Shown in pieces: positions 24,856 through 37,997 of a stretch of DNA of 64,000 bases. Source of the DNA: Panulirus ornatus (taxonomy: Eukaryota; Arthropoda; Malacostraca; Decapoda; Palinuridae). A program made the translations under genes and the position numbers. The DNA is taken from the NCBI RefSeq assembly GCF_036320965.1, contig NC_092243.1, forward strand, positions 141,001-205,000. Reading direction: 5' to 3'. The notes under the pieces are model-generated. The model searched no databases, was not told the DNA's origin, and saw nothing but the letters and a program-made list of their open reading frames with translations. Every line of letters begins with the position of its first letter. Position 1 is the stretch's first letter.

Positions 24856-24882
24856 CAAGGTCAGCTGGGTGGTTGACTTCAA

Positions 24883-25663
24883 GGTGCGGACAGCCCAAGT
24901 TCAGGTCCTGTAAGGGTTACACTAGGGTATAGAGAATTCAGGGGTGGAGTCGTCTGGGTGGGTACATGAAAGTTCATGGAACAGCCAGATAGCGGATGAC
25001 CTCACGTTTTGTGACTGGTAACATTTTACATTGCTAATCTATGGAAATGGAAACAGCTCCTCCAAACGCACTACTCCTTCCAATATATCTGCCGGCAGAA
25101 AGATAGCTTAAGCTATATATGAAATTGTGATTCTAGCCAACACATTCTTTAAGAAAGAGAGTTTAGCCACCGCTTTATCAGGAATCAAGGTGAAATACAC
25201 ACATCTCACATTATCATTCTTTAAGAGGCTTATCAGCAAAGTTAAATCATTTGTCTAGCCAAGTCTTAAGATATCTGATAGCCTTTACTTTGACAACATT
25301 TAATGGTACCTACATTTGATTCCACTATATTTCAACTACTGCTGCAGAAACGTTTCCCATATTTGTGTCACTGTAGTTCTTTACAACGAGGAAGAATCAG
25401 CTTAATATATCCCATCTAAACGGATTATTTCAAAAGCGTTTAAATCACATCTTCGGGGTACTCCCTTCTTTAGAGAAAATTATCATAAATATCTGGGTCT
25501 TTCTCCATACATCTTATTTCTGAATGCTGGAATTCGATCTTACTCTCATGCTATTTTTGTAATCGGTCTTATTCTTATTCGACGTTGATAAAGTTGTTGA
25601 CCAGAACTGAACTTTGTATTTTAAATGTGGTCTGACCAGGACGTTGTAGCGTTTCGGCCCACT
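24883..25663. other. AT-rich unique DNA
   Basis: No gene or repeat family recognised. Confidence 0.45.
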
Positions 25664-25797
25664 TCTTCAATGTTCTCTGGGAAACCACGGAAAGGTCTTT
25701 TGGGTCTGGTTGAGGATAGGAAACTCTGATTCGAGGCATTATGCATGACAGCTAGAGAGTGAATGTAAGCAAATGTAGCAATTTCTCTGTGAAACAA
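25664..25797 (+). mobile_element. RLE LINE 3' UTR remnant
   Basis: Recognisable long-type UTR segment (GGGAAACCACGGAAAGGTCT, then GCATTATGCATGACAGCTAG, then AGAGTGAATGTAAGCAAATG). No coding part and no tail. Confidence 0.75.
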
Positions 25798-25984
25798 GGT
25801 AGGGTATTACCTACAGTACTATTCACAACATGTTTGGGTACACTATTACAAATGTAAACCAATCTCAAGAATCACTAATCAGATCTCTAGCATATATGAT
25901 ATTTGCCTCTGAGAACCATCACAGAATCTCTAGGGAAGGCATCAGAAATTTGGAAGAGATTACTTAATGAGAGTGGAGTGAAAA

Positions 25985-26672
25985 TAAACAAGGCAAAGGG
26001 GGGAGAATGATAACAGGTAGTGATGAAGTGAGAAGGAGATGGAGTGAGTATTTTGAACGTTTGTTGAATGTGTTTGATGACAGAGTGACAGATGTAGAAT
26101 GTTTTGGTCGGGGTGGTGTGCGAAGTGAGAGGGTCAGGGAAAATGGTTTGGTTCAGAGAGAAGAGGTAGTGAAAGCTTTGCGGAAGATGAAATCGGCAGG
26201 CGGCGGGTTTAGATGGATTTGCAGTTGAATTTATATAGAAAGGGGTGACTGTGTTGTTATCTAGTTGGTAAGGATATTCAGTATATGTGTGGATCGTGGT
26301 GAACTGCCTGAGGATTGCCGAAGTGCATGTATACTGTCACTATAGAAAGGTAAAGGGGATAAAGTTGAGTGTTCAAAGTACAGAGGGCATAAGTTTGTTG
26401 AGTATTCCTGTAAAATTGTATGGGAGGGTATTCGTTGAGAGGATGAAGGCATGTACAGAGCATCAGATTGGGGAGGATCAGTGTGGTTTCAGAAATGGTA
26501 GAGGATGATTGGATAAGAAGTTTGCTTTGAAGAATGTGTGAGAAATACTTTGAGAAACAGATGGATTTGTATGTAGCATTTATGGATCTGGAGAAGCATA
26601 TGACAGGGTAGATAGAGATGCTTTGTGGAAGGTCTTAAGAGTATACGGTGTTGGAGGTAAGTTGCTAGAAGC
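25985..26672 (+). mobile_element. RLE LINE, old RT fragment
   Basis: Diverged RT portion: VRRRWSEYFERLLNVFDDRV, then VECFGRGGVRSERVRENGLV, then VVKALRKMKS (26007-26200). After that only frameshifted pieces remain (KGKGDKVECSKYRG, FVERMKACTEHQIGEDQCGF). It is truncated on both sides and has no AT tract at either boundary. Confidence 0.85.
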
Positions 26673-26751
26673 TCCCTTATTACCATCACCCACAAACTCC
26701 TTCTGAGCCATGCGGCCGCACTGTAACAGTTTCAGTCACCAACCCACGGGT

Positions 26752-26840
26752 CTCCGTTGACCAGTGGTTAGCGTTAGTGACTACAAGTCAGTAAGAGCCA
26801 TCCTGGGGTCGGATCCGCGTGGATTCGAATCCTGAGCATA
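26752..26840 (+). mobile_element. tRNA-derived SINE head
   Basis: tRNA-like pol III promoter: A-box-like CAGTGGTTAGCGTTAGTGAC at about 26762 and B-box GGATTCGAATCC at about 26820, spaced about 55 nt apart. The cloverleaf is not well formed, which fits a SINE head and not a functional tRNA gene. Confidence 0.5.
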
Positions 26841-26916
26841 ATAGTAGTGTACACCCAACCCAGGAGTTGTCCTCTCTTCGGCTTGGCCAATAGATGAATA
26901 GCTAGTTTAAGCTGGT

Positions 26917-26937
26917 GTGTACGTGTATGTGTGTGTA

Positions 26938-27009
<72 letters not shown>

Positions 27010-27012
27010 TGC
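26917..27012. repeat. (GT)n microsatellite
   Basis: GT array with a few interruptions, about 45 units. Confidence 0.97.
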
Positions 27013-27244
27013 ATATACACAGATGTAATGACGTGATGATAGATACAAGGATAAGACACAGGGCAAAACGAGTGTAAAGCCCTCTCCCCGTAACACACAA
27101 ATAGTAATCACAACCAGTCCTATTGCCACCATCATGATAGTACAACAAACAATGATCCTGGCCACCGATCGACCAACATCACAGTGTCTGTCATGAACAT
27201 GATCACCATCCTCACATCCATCAACACTATCATAGTCCTGACAC

Positions 27245-28190
27245 CATCACCAACATCAGTGCCCTTACTCCATCATCACCATCAGTGCCCTTACTCCATC
27301 ATCACCATCAGTGCCCTTACTCCATCATCACCATCAGTGCCCTTACTCAACCATTAACATCAATTCCCTTACTCCATCATCAACGTCAATGTCCTTACTC
27401 CGTGATCACCATCAATGCCCTTACTCCATCATCAACATGAATGCCCTTACTTTATCATCAATATCAATGCCCTTACTCCATCACCACCATCAATGTCCTT
27501 ACTCCATCATCAACATCAATGCCCTTACTCCATAATCACCATCAATGCTCTTACTCCATCATCATCAATGCCCTTACTCCATCATCAACATCAATGCCCA
27601 TACTCTATCACCAACATCAATGCCCGTACTCCATCATCAACATCAATACCCTCACTCTATCATCAACAACAATGACCTTACTCCATCATCAACATCAATG
27701 CACTTACTCCAATACCACCATCAATACCCCTACTCCATCACCATCATCAATGCCCTTACTCCATCACCATCATCAATGTCCTTATTCCATCAACACCATC
27801 AATGCTCTTACTCCATCACCACCATCAATCCCCTTACTCCATCACCACCATCAATGCCCTTAGTCCATCACTGCCATCAATGCCTTTACTTCATCACCAT
27901 CATCAATGCCCTTACTCCATCACCACCATCAATGCCTTTACTTTATCAGCATCATCAATGCCCTTACTCCATCACCACCATCAATGCCCTTGTTCCATCA
28001 CCACCATCAATGTCTTTACTCCATCACCACCATCAGGACCCTTACCCCATCACCACAGTCAAAGTCCCTACCCTAACACCATCATCAGACTCTCTACCCT
28101 ATCACCGCCATTGAAGTCCCTAACCCAAAGCCACCATCAGATTCTTTACCCCATCACCATCACATCATCACCAACACCTTACAAGATCAG
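27245..28190. repeat. 26-bp minisatellite, ~36 copies
   Basis: Units of 26 bp built from CATCACCATCA then ATGCCCTTACTC (anchor GCCCTTAC at 27261, 27287, 27313 and onward), decaying toward the right end. Because 26 is not a multiple of three, the three forward frames are phase-shifted versions of the same 26-residue cycle (HHHHQCPYS..., NALTPSP..., PLLHH...). All three stay open over hundreds of bases, so the apparent long proteins here are not evidence of a gene. Confidence 0.95.

Positions 28191-28905
<715 letters not shown>

Positions 28906-28973
<68 letters not shown>
28906..28973. repeat. (AT)n microsatellite
   Basis: About 34 units between the S head and the 5' truncation of an RLE copy. 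Confidence 0.98.
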
Positions 28974-28979
<6 letters not shown>

Positions 28980-30440
28980 ATTGTTGACTGGTTGGTAAGG
29001 TGATTTAATGTATGTATGATTCATGGTGAGGTGCCGGAGGATTGGCGGAATGCGTGCATAGTGCCATTGTACAAAGGCAAAGGGGATAAGAGTGAGTAGT
29101 CAAGTTACAGAGGTATAAGTTTATTGAGTATTCCTATTATATGGGAGGATATTGATTGAGAGTGTGAAGGCATGTACAGAGCATCAGATTAGGGAAGAGC
29201 AGTGTGGTTTCAGAAGTGGTAGAGGATGTGTGGATCAGGTGTTTGCTTTGAGGAATGTATGTGAGAAATACTTAGAAAAGCAAATGGATTTGTATGTAGC
29301 ATTTATGGATCTGGAGAAGGCATATGATAGAGTTGATAGAGATGCTCTGTGGAAGGTACTAAGAATATATGGTGTGGGAGGCAAGTTGTCAGAAGCAGTG
29401 AAAAGTTTTTATCGAGGATGTAGGGCATGTGTACGTGTAGGAAGAGAGGAAAGTGATTGGTTCTCAGTGAATGTAGGCTTGCGGCAGGGGTGTGTGATGT
29501 CTCCATGGTTGTTTAATTTGTTTATGGATGGGGTTGTTAGGGAGGTAAATGCAAGAGTTTTGGAAAGAGGGGCAAGTATGCAGTCTGTTGTGGATGAGAG
29601 AGCTCGGGAAGTGAGTCAGTTGTTGTTCGCTGATGATACAGCGCTGGTGGCTGATTCATGTGAGAAACTGCAGAAGCTGGTAACTGAGTTTGGTAAAGTG
29701 TGTGAAAGAAGAAAGTTAAGAGTAAATGTGAATAAGAGCAAGGTTATTAGGTACAGTAGGGGTGAGGGTCAAGTCAACTGGGAGGTAAGTTTGAATAGAG
29801 AAAAACTGGAGGAAGTAAAGTGTTTTAGATATCTGGGAGTGGATCTGGCAGCGGATGGAACCATGGAAGCGGAAGTGAATCACAGGGTGGGGGAGGGGGC
29901 GAAAATCCTGGGAGCCTTGAAGAATGTTTGGAAGTCGAGAACATTATCTCCGAAAGCAAAAATGGGTATATTTGAAGGAATAGTGGTTCCAACAATGTTG
30001 TATGGTTGCGAGGCGTGGGCTATGGATAGAGTTGTGCGCAGGAGGGTGGATGTGCTGGAAATGAGATGTTTGAGGACAATATGTGGTGTGAGGTGCTTTG
30101 ATCGAGTAAGTAATGTAAGGGTAAGAGAGATGTGTGGAAATAAAAAGAGCGTGGTTGAGAGAGCAGAAGAGGATGTTTTGAAATGGTATGGGCACATGGA
30201 GAGAATGAGTGAGGAAAGATTGACCAAGAGGATATATGTGTCAGAGGTGGAGGGAACGAGAAGTGGGAGACCAAATTGGAGGTGGAAAGATGGAGTGAAA
30301 AAGATTTTGAGTGATCGGGGCCTGAACATGCAGGAGGGTGAAAGGCGGGCAAGGAATAGAGTGAATTGGATCGATGTGGTATACCGGGGTCGACGTGCTG
30401 TCAATGGATTGAATCAGGGCATGTGAAGCGTCTGGGATAC
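28974..30440 (+). mobile_element. RLE LINE, RT to C-terminus, subfamily B, no 3' UTR
   Basis: Begins at the segment encoding CIVDWLVR. The frame is broken by TAG in KSE*SSYRG (29097) and a small deletion at 29137. The main frame 29152-30426 (424 codons) keeps all RT motifs: [64 protein letters not shown], and the C-terminal RPNWRWKDGV. Markers MQSVVDE, VNHR and RCFDRV define subfamily B. Unusually, it stops at GAAGCGTCTGGGATA shortly after the ORF, with no 3' UTR or tail, so its 3' end was removed after insertion. Confidence 0.92.
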
Positions 30441-30699
30441 AAACCTATCTAAAGTTTATGATGCAAAACTTATGGATTACTGCTTTTGCATCTTGGTAAT
30501 AAAAGTCTTTGCTAAGACATGCAGCCATGTCAACAGTATTTCTTTCGAAGAAGATGAATAATTATATTTCACAGGTGGGTATATGTAGGGAGGGGATGGG
30601 GGACAACTGTTCTTGGATCGTTTCAAACTTTATTGATTCTTGACACCAAAGTGTTCGAGTATGACCCTGGAGGCTACGTTGTGCGCTTAGAAGTTCGGA
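30441..30699. other. unique DNA
   Basis: No recognised feature. Confidence 0.45.
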
Positions 30700-30875
30700 T
30701 ATATACCTGGGAACTGGACTATTGATTTGCGAGACCGGTATGTACCTGGGAGTTAGGGGATGTTCCTGAGAGTCGGGTAATGTACCTGGGAATTAGGAGA
30801 TGTACCTGGGATTCAGGAAATGTGTCTGGGAGTCAGATGTACATGGGAGTCTGTGTTTGTATCTGGGAGGTCAAT
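30700..30875. repeat. 20-bp minisatellite, ~7 copies
   Basis: Units such as GTACCTGGGAATTAGGAGAT, mostly exactly 20 bp and diverged from each other by several substitutions. One 17-bp unit near 30822-30838. Confidence 0.8.
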
Positions 30876-32490
30876 ACGCACTTGAGTGTCCGTCAACCAA
30901 TCTAGTTCGACGTGGTTTCTTTGATATTTTCGTAACCTCCTTCTTGCCCTCTATAATCTCATTTTGGTACTTATAGTGAAACTTTCAATCGCATGTTTAC
31001 TATTCCTATGACCTTTCCCTTCACGGTTTGCAACGCTCAAGCCCCTCTACACATACAGAGCAGCCACCTGACTAATCGTACAGTGTTCTACTTGTTGACT
31101 TTCCCATAATCATTGTCTAGCGCTTACGTATATTCATATTCTTCCACATGCTTCGTCATTTTACTTTGTTTCTACTATTTCTTCTTGCCTATTTTCCACT
31201 GCGCACTATGTATGTAATGTATATTTATGTGTATGTATAGCGGAATCATCCACTTCTTGATATGCAGATTAGAGACTGGTGTTTAGTGTCGATTCTAAAG
31301 GTTTTTCTCGAATGCATTTTTTGGTGCTTTAACCCTCCACATCTCTGTTTTTTCAACACGTTTTATGTAATGCTGTTGATCGATTAAAGGAGACGGGAAG
31401 ACACATAATATTTGCTTGTGTACATAGTACTTAAGGTGTAATTTCCACCTTCTGCTTAAAAGTATCTAATAGATTCTTCTCTCTTATTATTCTTACTGTT
31501 AACACATGAATTGGCTTTTCTGAGTCAAAGTTTGCACTTTTCTTTACTTTTACTTTACTTTTGAAATGCACTTTGGTACAACCAATGTATCACTCTTTTT
31601 TTTCTTCTTCCTCCTCTTAACTCGGACTCCTTAGCAATACGCACTTACCATGCCCCTCACACATACAAAAAACGGCCAAAAACAGGTAATCTATCCCAGA
31701 TATGAACTGATCAAAATTTCTACATAAAATACACTGCTATGTACATAGTGCTTCACCGACAAAATATACCATAAGTCGAGTCAGTATTTACGGTTCATAA
31801 ATCAGGCGCAAGTAACAGATAACACGTGAAAAATTACTGAAAGGGCCATTTTACGCGTAGTTGACGTTTCTCATTTATCATATTATGCAGTATTGGAATC
31901 GTTTTAGGAAATTTCACTTTTCATTGACTTTCAAAGACATTTTGAATTGCTTTCCTGAGACCCAAATGTCTCTCACATGCGTTAAAAGAAGCAACCTGGA
32001 GCGACGTCTTTTACAAGAGAGTTTGCTTACTGAAAGTAGTGAACATATTCAGAACTTGGCATCTAAAAGCGAGAGAATACATTTTAGGGATAGTGAACTA
32101 AGTAAAAGGATCTGCATCAAATTACTGATTGTAACTGGATAGAAGCTGAAATAAGAATTACTTACGGAAGACATACCCATAGATTCCTAATATCATGAAG
32201 GTATGATTCCACGTATAAACTTTCTCAATCTCCTTCTTAGCCATACCTAACCTGCTCGTCGTGAGAATTAATTTTTGAAAAACTGATCGAGAATATCAAG
32301 ATCTTTTCAAATGATAATTTCTTGGATAAGGATTCTAAATGGTACATCTTCATTAGGCAAAATTTCATGATTTTCGTCACATATGATATTCGAAAAGTTA
32401 AGAATACCATTGTAAATGTGACAGTTCACATGTAAATCTATTAAGCATTATCTGGATTCTTTTAACCATAGCTGTTTACTCTTAATGCTC
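30876..32490. other. AT-rich unique DNA
   Basis: No recognised repeat or gene. A 93-codon plus frame at 31861-32142 has no identifiable domain. Confidence 0.4.
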
Positions 32491-32492
32491 AT

Positions 32493-32888
32493 TTGACAAT
32501 ACTTTATTCCATCATATCAAACTTTCAGTCACTAAACAAAAGATGTACAAAGCTCAGGGTTTATATTTTATTTAGATATGTAATTCCCACAGGGAATATG
32601 GTAATTACAGTTAAAGGTAAAGGTGTAAAAGACATGCGTGCATATATATTGCATAGTAATGAGTATCCATACAATGTTTATACAGATGTAAAAGGGAGAG
32701 ATTTAAACAAGGTGTTAGACTTCCACATACGTGCTGTTATCTGTCATCTTCGAGATTTGAATCACGTAACTAAGATGATTGCCACCAGCTTGTCTCCTGA
32801 TCGAACGATTATTCTAGAAGGATTTCGGAACCTAGTCATAAGATACATACCTAATTCTAATGTACTTTTAGACACTTCTTTCAACTGA
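32493..32888 (+). CDS. unrecognised open frame, 131 codons
   Basis: Open plus frame in a non-repetitive AT-rich region. The part from about 32590 (MVITVKGKGVKDMRAYILHS, NEYPYNVYTDVKGRDLNKVL, HIRAVICHLRDLNHVTKMIA) looks less biased than random AT-rich translation. An acceptor-like TTCCCACAG precedes it at 32586-32594, so a spliced exon beginning there is possible. I recognise no family, and no donor, promoter or partner exon was identified. It may be chance. Confidence 0.2.
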   Translation: MTILYSIISNFQSLNKRCTKLRVYILFRYVIPTGNMVITVKGKGVKDMRAYILHSNEYPYNVYTDVKGRDLNKVLDFHIRAVICHLRDLNHVTKMIATSLSPDRTIILEGFRNLVIRYIPNSNVLLDTSFN

Positions 32889-33344
32889 ATAATCTGTAAA
32901 TAGATTCTGACTTTGGTTGAATTACCAGAGGAGACAAGGGGGTGATCACTATTTCCTTCTGTCGGGGCCACAATCTTTAAGGTCAGATCACAACGAATGA
33001 GGTAACATAGCCCTCCTTAGGTCACCTGCTAATCAGACGTAAAGTTTAACTTTCTTTTATATATGCTTTGCGCACTGTTAGTACCAATTCGCAGACGATA
33101 CCAAACAGGGAAATAAAGTAACATCAGATACCAAACATCTACAGATACAAGCTGACCAAGGCAAACTGATTGCATAAGGATCAAAGGTGGCAGATGAACT
33201 GTAATATCGATATTTGTAAAGCTTTACACATCAGTGATAAAAAGGAGATTGTAAGATATGGTATGAATTTTGTTGAGCTACATGACGTAAACAGCATACT
33301 TAAGTGCAATAATCTCTGATGACCTAAACTAAAGGGGGTATACA

Positions 33345-33690
33345 TATGAGTATTAGAAAGAACAAGAAAAAGAGGGAAGCCAAAGGAGATGTAGAAGGAT
33401 ATGGTGAAAGATTATTTGAAGGTTTGGGGCCTGAATATGCAGTAGGGTGTGAGGCATGCAAGGGATAGAGCGAATTTTAGCGATATGGTATACAGGGGAC
33501 GCCTTAATGTCAGTAGGCTGAACCGTGGCATATGAAGCAGTCGGGGGAAACCATGGCAGTGTCCATAAGGCCTACTTGTGGACAGAGGTCTCTGGCTTCA
33601 ATACATATACATGAGTGTTAGAGAGTGGAAGTGAACGAATGATGCAACCTCACTAACGCGGAAAATGATGTACACCTATAAAGAAATATA
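33345..33690 (+). mobile_element. RLE LINE, old C-terminus and UTR
   Basis: Strongly diverged: the RGKPKEM-like counterpart of RGRPNWRW, GLGPEYAVGCEACKG in place of GLNMQEGERRARN, then UTR pieces (GGGGAAACCATGGCAGTGTC, GAACGAATGATGCAACCTCA, CTAACGCGGAAAATG). The AT tail is lost. Confidence 0.7.
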
Positions 33691-34698
33691 AAATGTCTTT
33701 GTATGTATGTATCTATAATCTTTTCTTACCTCAATTGACTATCATTATTATTCTTTTGAACATTTCTTAATAACGCTCTTCCGATTTCCTTTCTACGCTG
33801 TACAAGTGTAGACGAAATTTCTTTATCTCATGTGGAAAATTTTCCTTGGCTGCAAAGAGACTGAGATCTTCATACTCCACTCACTCATTGCCATCAATAA
33901 CCATCTGAATACATTTTAGTTTCAGAAAGATTTCTTGGGTACACTTAATGAGACAAGTACCAGTTGCAGGGCGTTTGGAAAACTAATATAACTTAATACT
34001 CTTCTTTAGAGATGAGCTACGTTTTGGATTCTTTTTATAGGGATCTCGTATCTATATTTTGAAGATAGATTAATCATTGAAGAGTGATGCTAAAAGGGTA
34101 TGAAGAATGAATCAGAATCAAAATCATTAGTCTAGAAAGTGTGAAACAAAGCAAAGAAATATTTCAGATTTGATAATATGCGCTCCAGGTGTCCTGAAAA
34201 ATATAAAAAAGAATTCAAAAAAGATAGAATAGAAAAGTTTGAAAAGTTAAGATTTAGTAAAAGCGAAGAGAGATATTCATGTGTCAGATTTTTCACTTGT
34301 CATGAAATTCTCTGGTCTAGAGCGATAACAGCTTCAGTACAGGATATGTTTACCTCACCTTCACACAGTCACTCACCTTTTACACATGTAACGTCAGGGA
34401 TGGCTACCCACTGGAACATATAGTATTTCCGAAGGAAATGGTAAACGGAAGTCATAGAAAAAAAAATTCCACTCGCCAGAAAGAATACATATAGCTTTAG
34501 ACATATGATAGAAAAATATAACGCTGTCAACCAAAGAAACCATTTCATGTCTTCAACAGCTTCGAGGAGCAGGGAAATAATGGACTACTGCAGCAAGAAT
34601 GACTTCCAGGACACTAATCCTTGCCCTCCACCAACGATGATAGCCTCGTGGTAGGTGATTTCTCAATCTTAATGCAACCACTTACAGGCGGAGTCCGG

Positions 34699-34700
<2 letters not shown>
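33691..34700. other. AT-rich unique DNA
   Basis: No recognised feature. An 81-codon lysine-rich plus frame (34178-34423) has no identifiable domain. Confidence 0.4.

Positions 34701-34777
<77 letters not shown>
34701..34777. repeat. (AT)n microsatellite
   Basis: About 38 units. The left flank is unique DNA ending GGCGGAGTCCGGCA and the right flank is an S tail. Confidence 0.98.
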
Positions 34778-34780
<3 letters not shown>

Positions 34781-35020
34781 CTTTCAAACTATTCGCCATT
34801 TCCCGCATTAGCGAGGTAGCGTTAAGAACAGAGGACTGGGCCTTTGAGGGAATACCCTCACCTGGCCCAATTCTCTGTTCCTTTTTTTGGAAAACTAAAA
34901 AAAAAAAAAAAAAAAACCGAGAGGGGAGGATTTCCAGCCCCCCGCTCACTCCCCTTTTAGTCGCCTTCTACGACACGCAGGGAATACGTGGGAAGTACTC
35001 TTAATCCCCTATCCCCAGGG

Positions 35021-35023
<3 letters not shown>
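34778..35023 (-). mobile_element. S element
   Basis: Subtype GGGCCTTTGAGGGAATACCC, internal A-run of about 21. The head CCCTATCCCCAGGGATA is followed by (AT)n. Confidence 0.87.

Positions 35024-35107
<84 letters not shown>
35024..35107. repeat. (AT)n microsatellite
   Basis: About 42 units between an S head and a PLE 3' end. Confidence 0.98.
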
Positions 35108-35110
<3 letters not shown>

Positions 35111-35297
35111 CATTGATCACAATTGAAAGCGTGATGAAGTATATACCTATGAGTCTACGGGGAAATGAAACACGATAAGTTTCCAAGTTCACTTTCGTGT
35201 AATAATCACATCATCAGGGGAGACACAAGAGAGAAATATAACAGTCAGGTGATATACATCGAAGAGACGTAGCTAGGACGCCATTTGGTAAACATGC
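35108..35297 (-). mobile_element. PLE P, minus arm of a head-to-head pair
   Basis: Only the 3' untranslated end of the PLE: terminal part with GATCACAATTG, GAGTCTACGGGGAAATGAAA, the hammerhead region, GATATACATCGAAGAGACGT and GACGCCATTTGGTAAACATG. It shares with the facing plus arm the private variant TTGGAAACTTAT (most copies TTGGGAACTTAT), which argues that both arms came from one event. Confidence 0.85.
35180..35223 (-). ncRNA. hammerhead-like ribozyme core
   Basis: CTGATGA and CGAAA intact, helix III AGT/ACT with a GA loop. Helix I is weakened (TCCC against GGAA). Confidence 0.6.
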
Positions 35298-35409
35298 GAT
35301 CAACTGACTGTAATATATCTCTCTTGTGTCTCCCCTGATGATGTTATTATTACACGAAAGTGCACTTGGAAACTTATTGTGTTTCATTTTCCCCATGGAC
35401 TCATAGGAA
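35298..35409 (+). mobile_element. PLE P, plus arm
   Basis: Inverted partner of the preceding arm, starting ATCAACTGACTGTAATATAT and ending CATGGACTCATAGGAAC, about 35 nt short of the full PLE 3' end, where it joins (AT)n. Confidence 0.85.
35329..35372 (+). ncRNA. hammerhead-like ribozyme core
   Basis: CTGATGA, CGAAA and helix III AGTGCACT with T at the cleavage position. Helix II has a G-to-T change (TGTTATTATTACAC). Confidence 0.6.
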
Positions 35410-35432
35410 CATATATATATATATATATATAT

Positions 35433-35516
<84 letters not shown>
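35410..35516. repeat. (AT)n microsatellite
   Basis: About 53 units with one GTTT interruption, bounded by a PLE arm and the inverted 5' part of an RLE insertion. Confidence 0.98.
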
Positions 35517-35520
<4 letters not shown>

Positions 35521-36293
35521 AACTCCGTCACCAGCTTCTGCAGTTTCTCACATGAATCAGCCACCAGCGCTGTATCATCAGCGAACAACAACTGACTCAC
35601 TTCCCAAGCTCTCTCATCCCCAACAGACTTCATACTTGCCCCTCTTTCCAAAACTCTTGCCTTTACCTCCCTAACAACCCCATCCATAAACAAATTAAAC
35701 AACCATGGAGACATCACACACCCCTGCCGCAAACCTACATTCACTGAGAACCAATCACTTTCCTCTCTTCCTACACGTACACATGCCTTACATCCTCGAT
35801 AAAAACTTTTCACTGCTTCTAACAACTTGCCTCCCACACCATATATTCTTAATACCTTCCACAGAGCATCTCTATCAACTCTATCATATGCCTTCTCCAG
35901 ATCCATAAATGCTACATACAAATCCATTTGCTTTTCTAAGTATTTCTCACATACATTCTTCAAAGCAAACACCTGATCCACACATCCTCTACCACTTCTG
36001 AAACCACACTGCTCTTCCCCAATCTGATGCTCTGTACATGCCTTCACCCTCTCAATCAATACCCTCCCATACAATTTACCAGGAATACTCAACAAACTTA
36101 TACCTCTGTAATTTGAGCACTCACTCTTATCCCCTTTTCCTTTGTACAATGGCACTATGCACGCATTCCTCCAATCCTCAGGCACCTCACCATGAGTCAT
36201 ACATACATTAAATAACCTTACCAACCAGTCAACAATACAGTCACCCCCTTTTTTAATAAATTCCACTGCAATACCATCCAAACCTGCTGCCTT

Positions 36294-36296
<3 letters not shown>
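35517..36296 (-). mobile_element. RLE LINE, inverted 5' segment of a twin-primed insertion
   Basis: Minus-strand RT part: [101 protein letters not shown], ending at LVTEFD against (AT)n. The next segment, in plus orientation, starts at the same element position (LVTEFDKVCGRRKL). Both carry the private variant GACGGAGTTTGAT where other copies have GACTGAGTTTGGT. This is the signature of one insertion whose 5' part was inverted. Confidence 0.92.
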
Positions 36297-37340
<1,044 letters not shown>

Positions 37341-37385
37341 CATTGCAATGAGCTTGTACTTTCCTAGAACATATAATGCCCTAAA

Positions 37386-37446
37386 ACTGCTGGGATCCGA
37401 ACCCCCTACCATTTGTGCAGGAGCTGGGTACGCCAAAAACTAGGCT
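37386..37446 (-). mobile_element. tRNA-like SINE head, minus
   Basis: The reverse complement reads CTAGTTTTTGGCGTACCCAG, then CACAAATGGTAGGGGGTTCG, then GATCCCAG. B-box-like GGTTCGGATCC and A-box-like TTTTTGGCGTACC. It faces a plus copy of the same sequence. Confidence 0.55.
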
Positions 37447-37449
37447 GTG

Positions 37450-37512
37450 CAGCATAGCCCAGTATTTAGCGTACGCAACTCCCACACAAATGGTAGGGGG
37501 TTCGAATCTGTC
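37450..37512 (+). mobile_element. tRNA-like SINE head, plus
   Basis: CAGTATTTAGCGTACGCAAC (A-box region), then CACAAATGGTAGGGGGTTCG, then AATCTG (B-box GGTTCGAATC). About 80% identical to the inverted copy at 37386-37446, separated only by GCTGTGCAGCATAGCC-like sequence. Confidence 0.55.
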
Positions 37513-37982
<470 letters not shown>

Positions 37983-37997
37983 CACATATATACATAT

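Noticed and set aside
26762..26832. A functional tRNA gene
   Set aside because: A and B boxes are present, but the acceptor and anticodon stems do not form. A SINE head fits better.
27245..28190. Histidine/proline/serine-rich open frames up to 189 codons, or a CRISPR-like array
   Set aside because: A 26-bp minisatellite with no unique spacers. All forward frames are open by periodicity alone.
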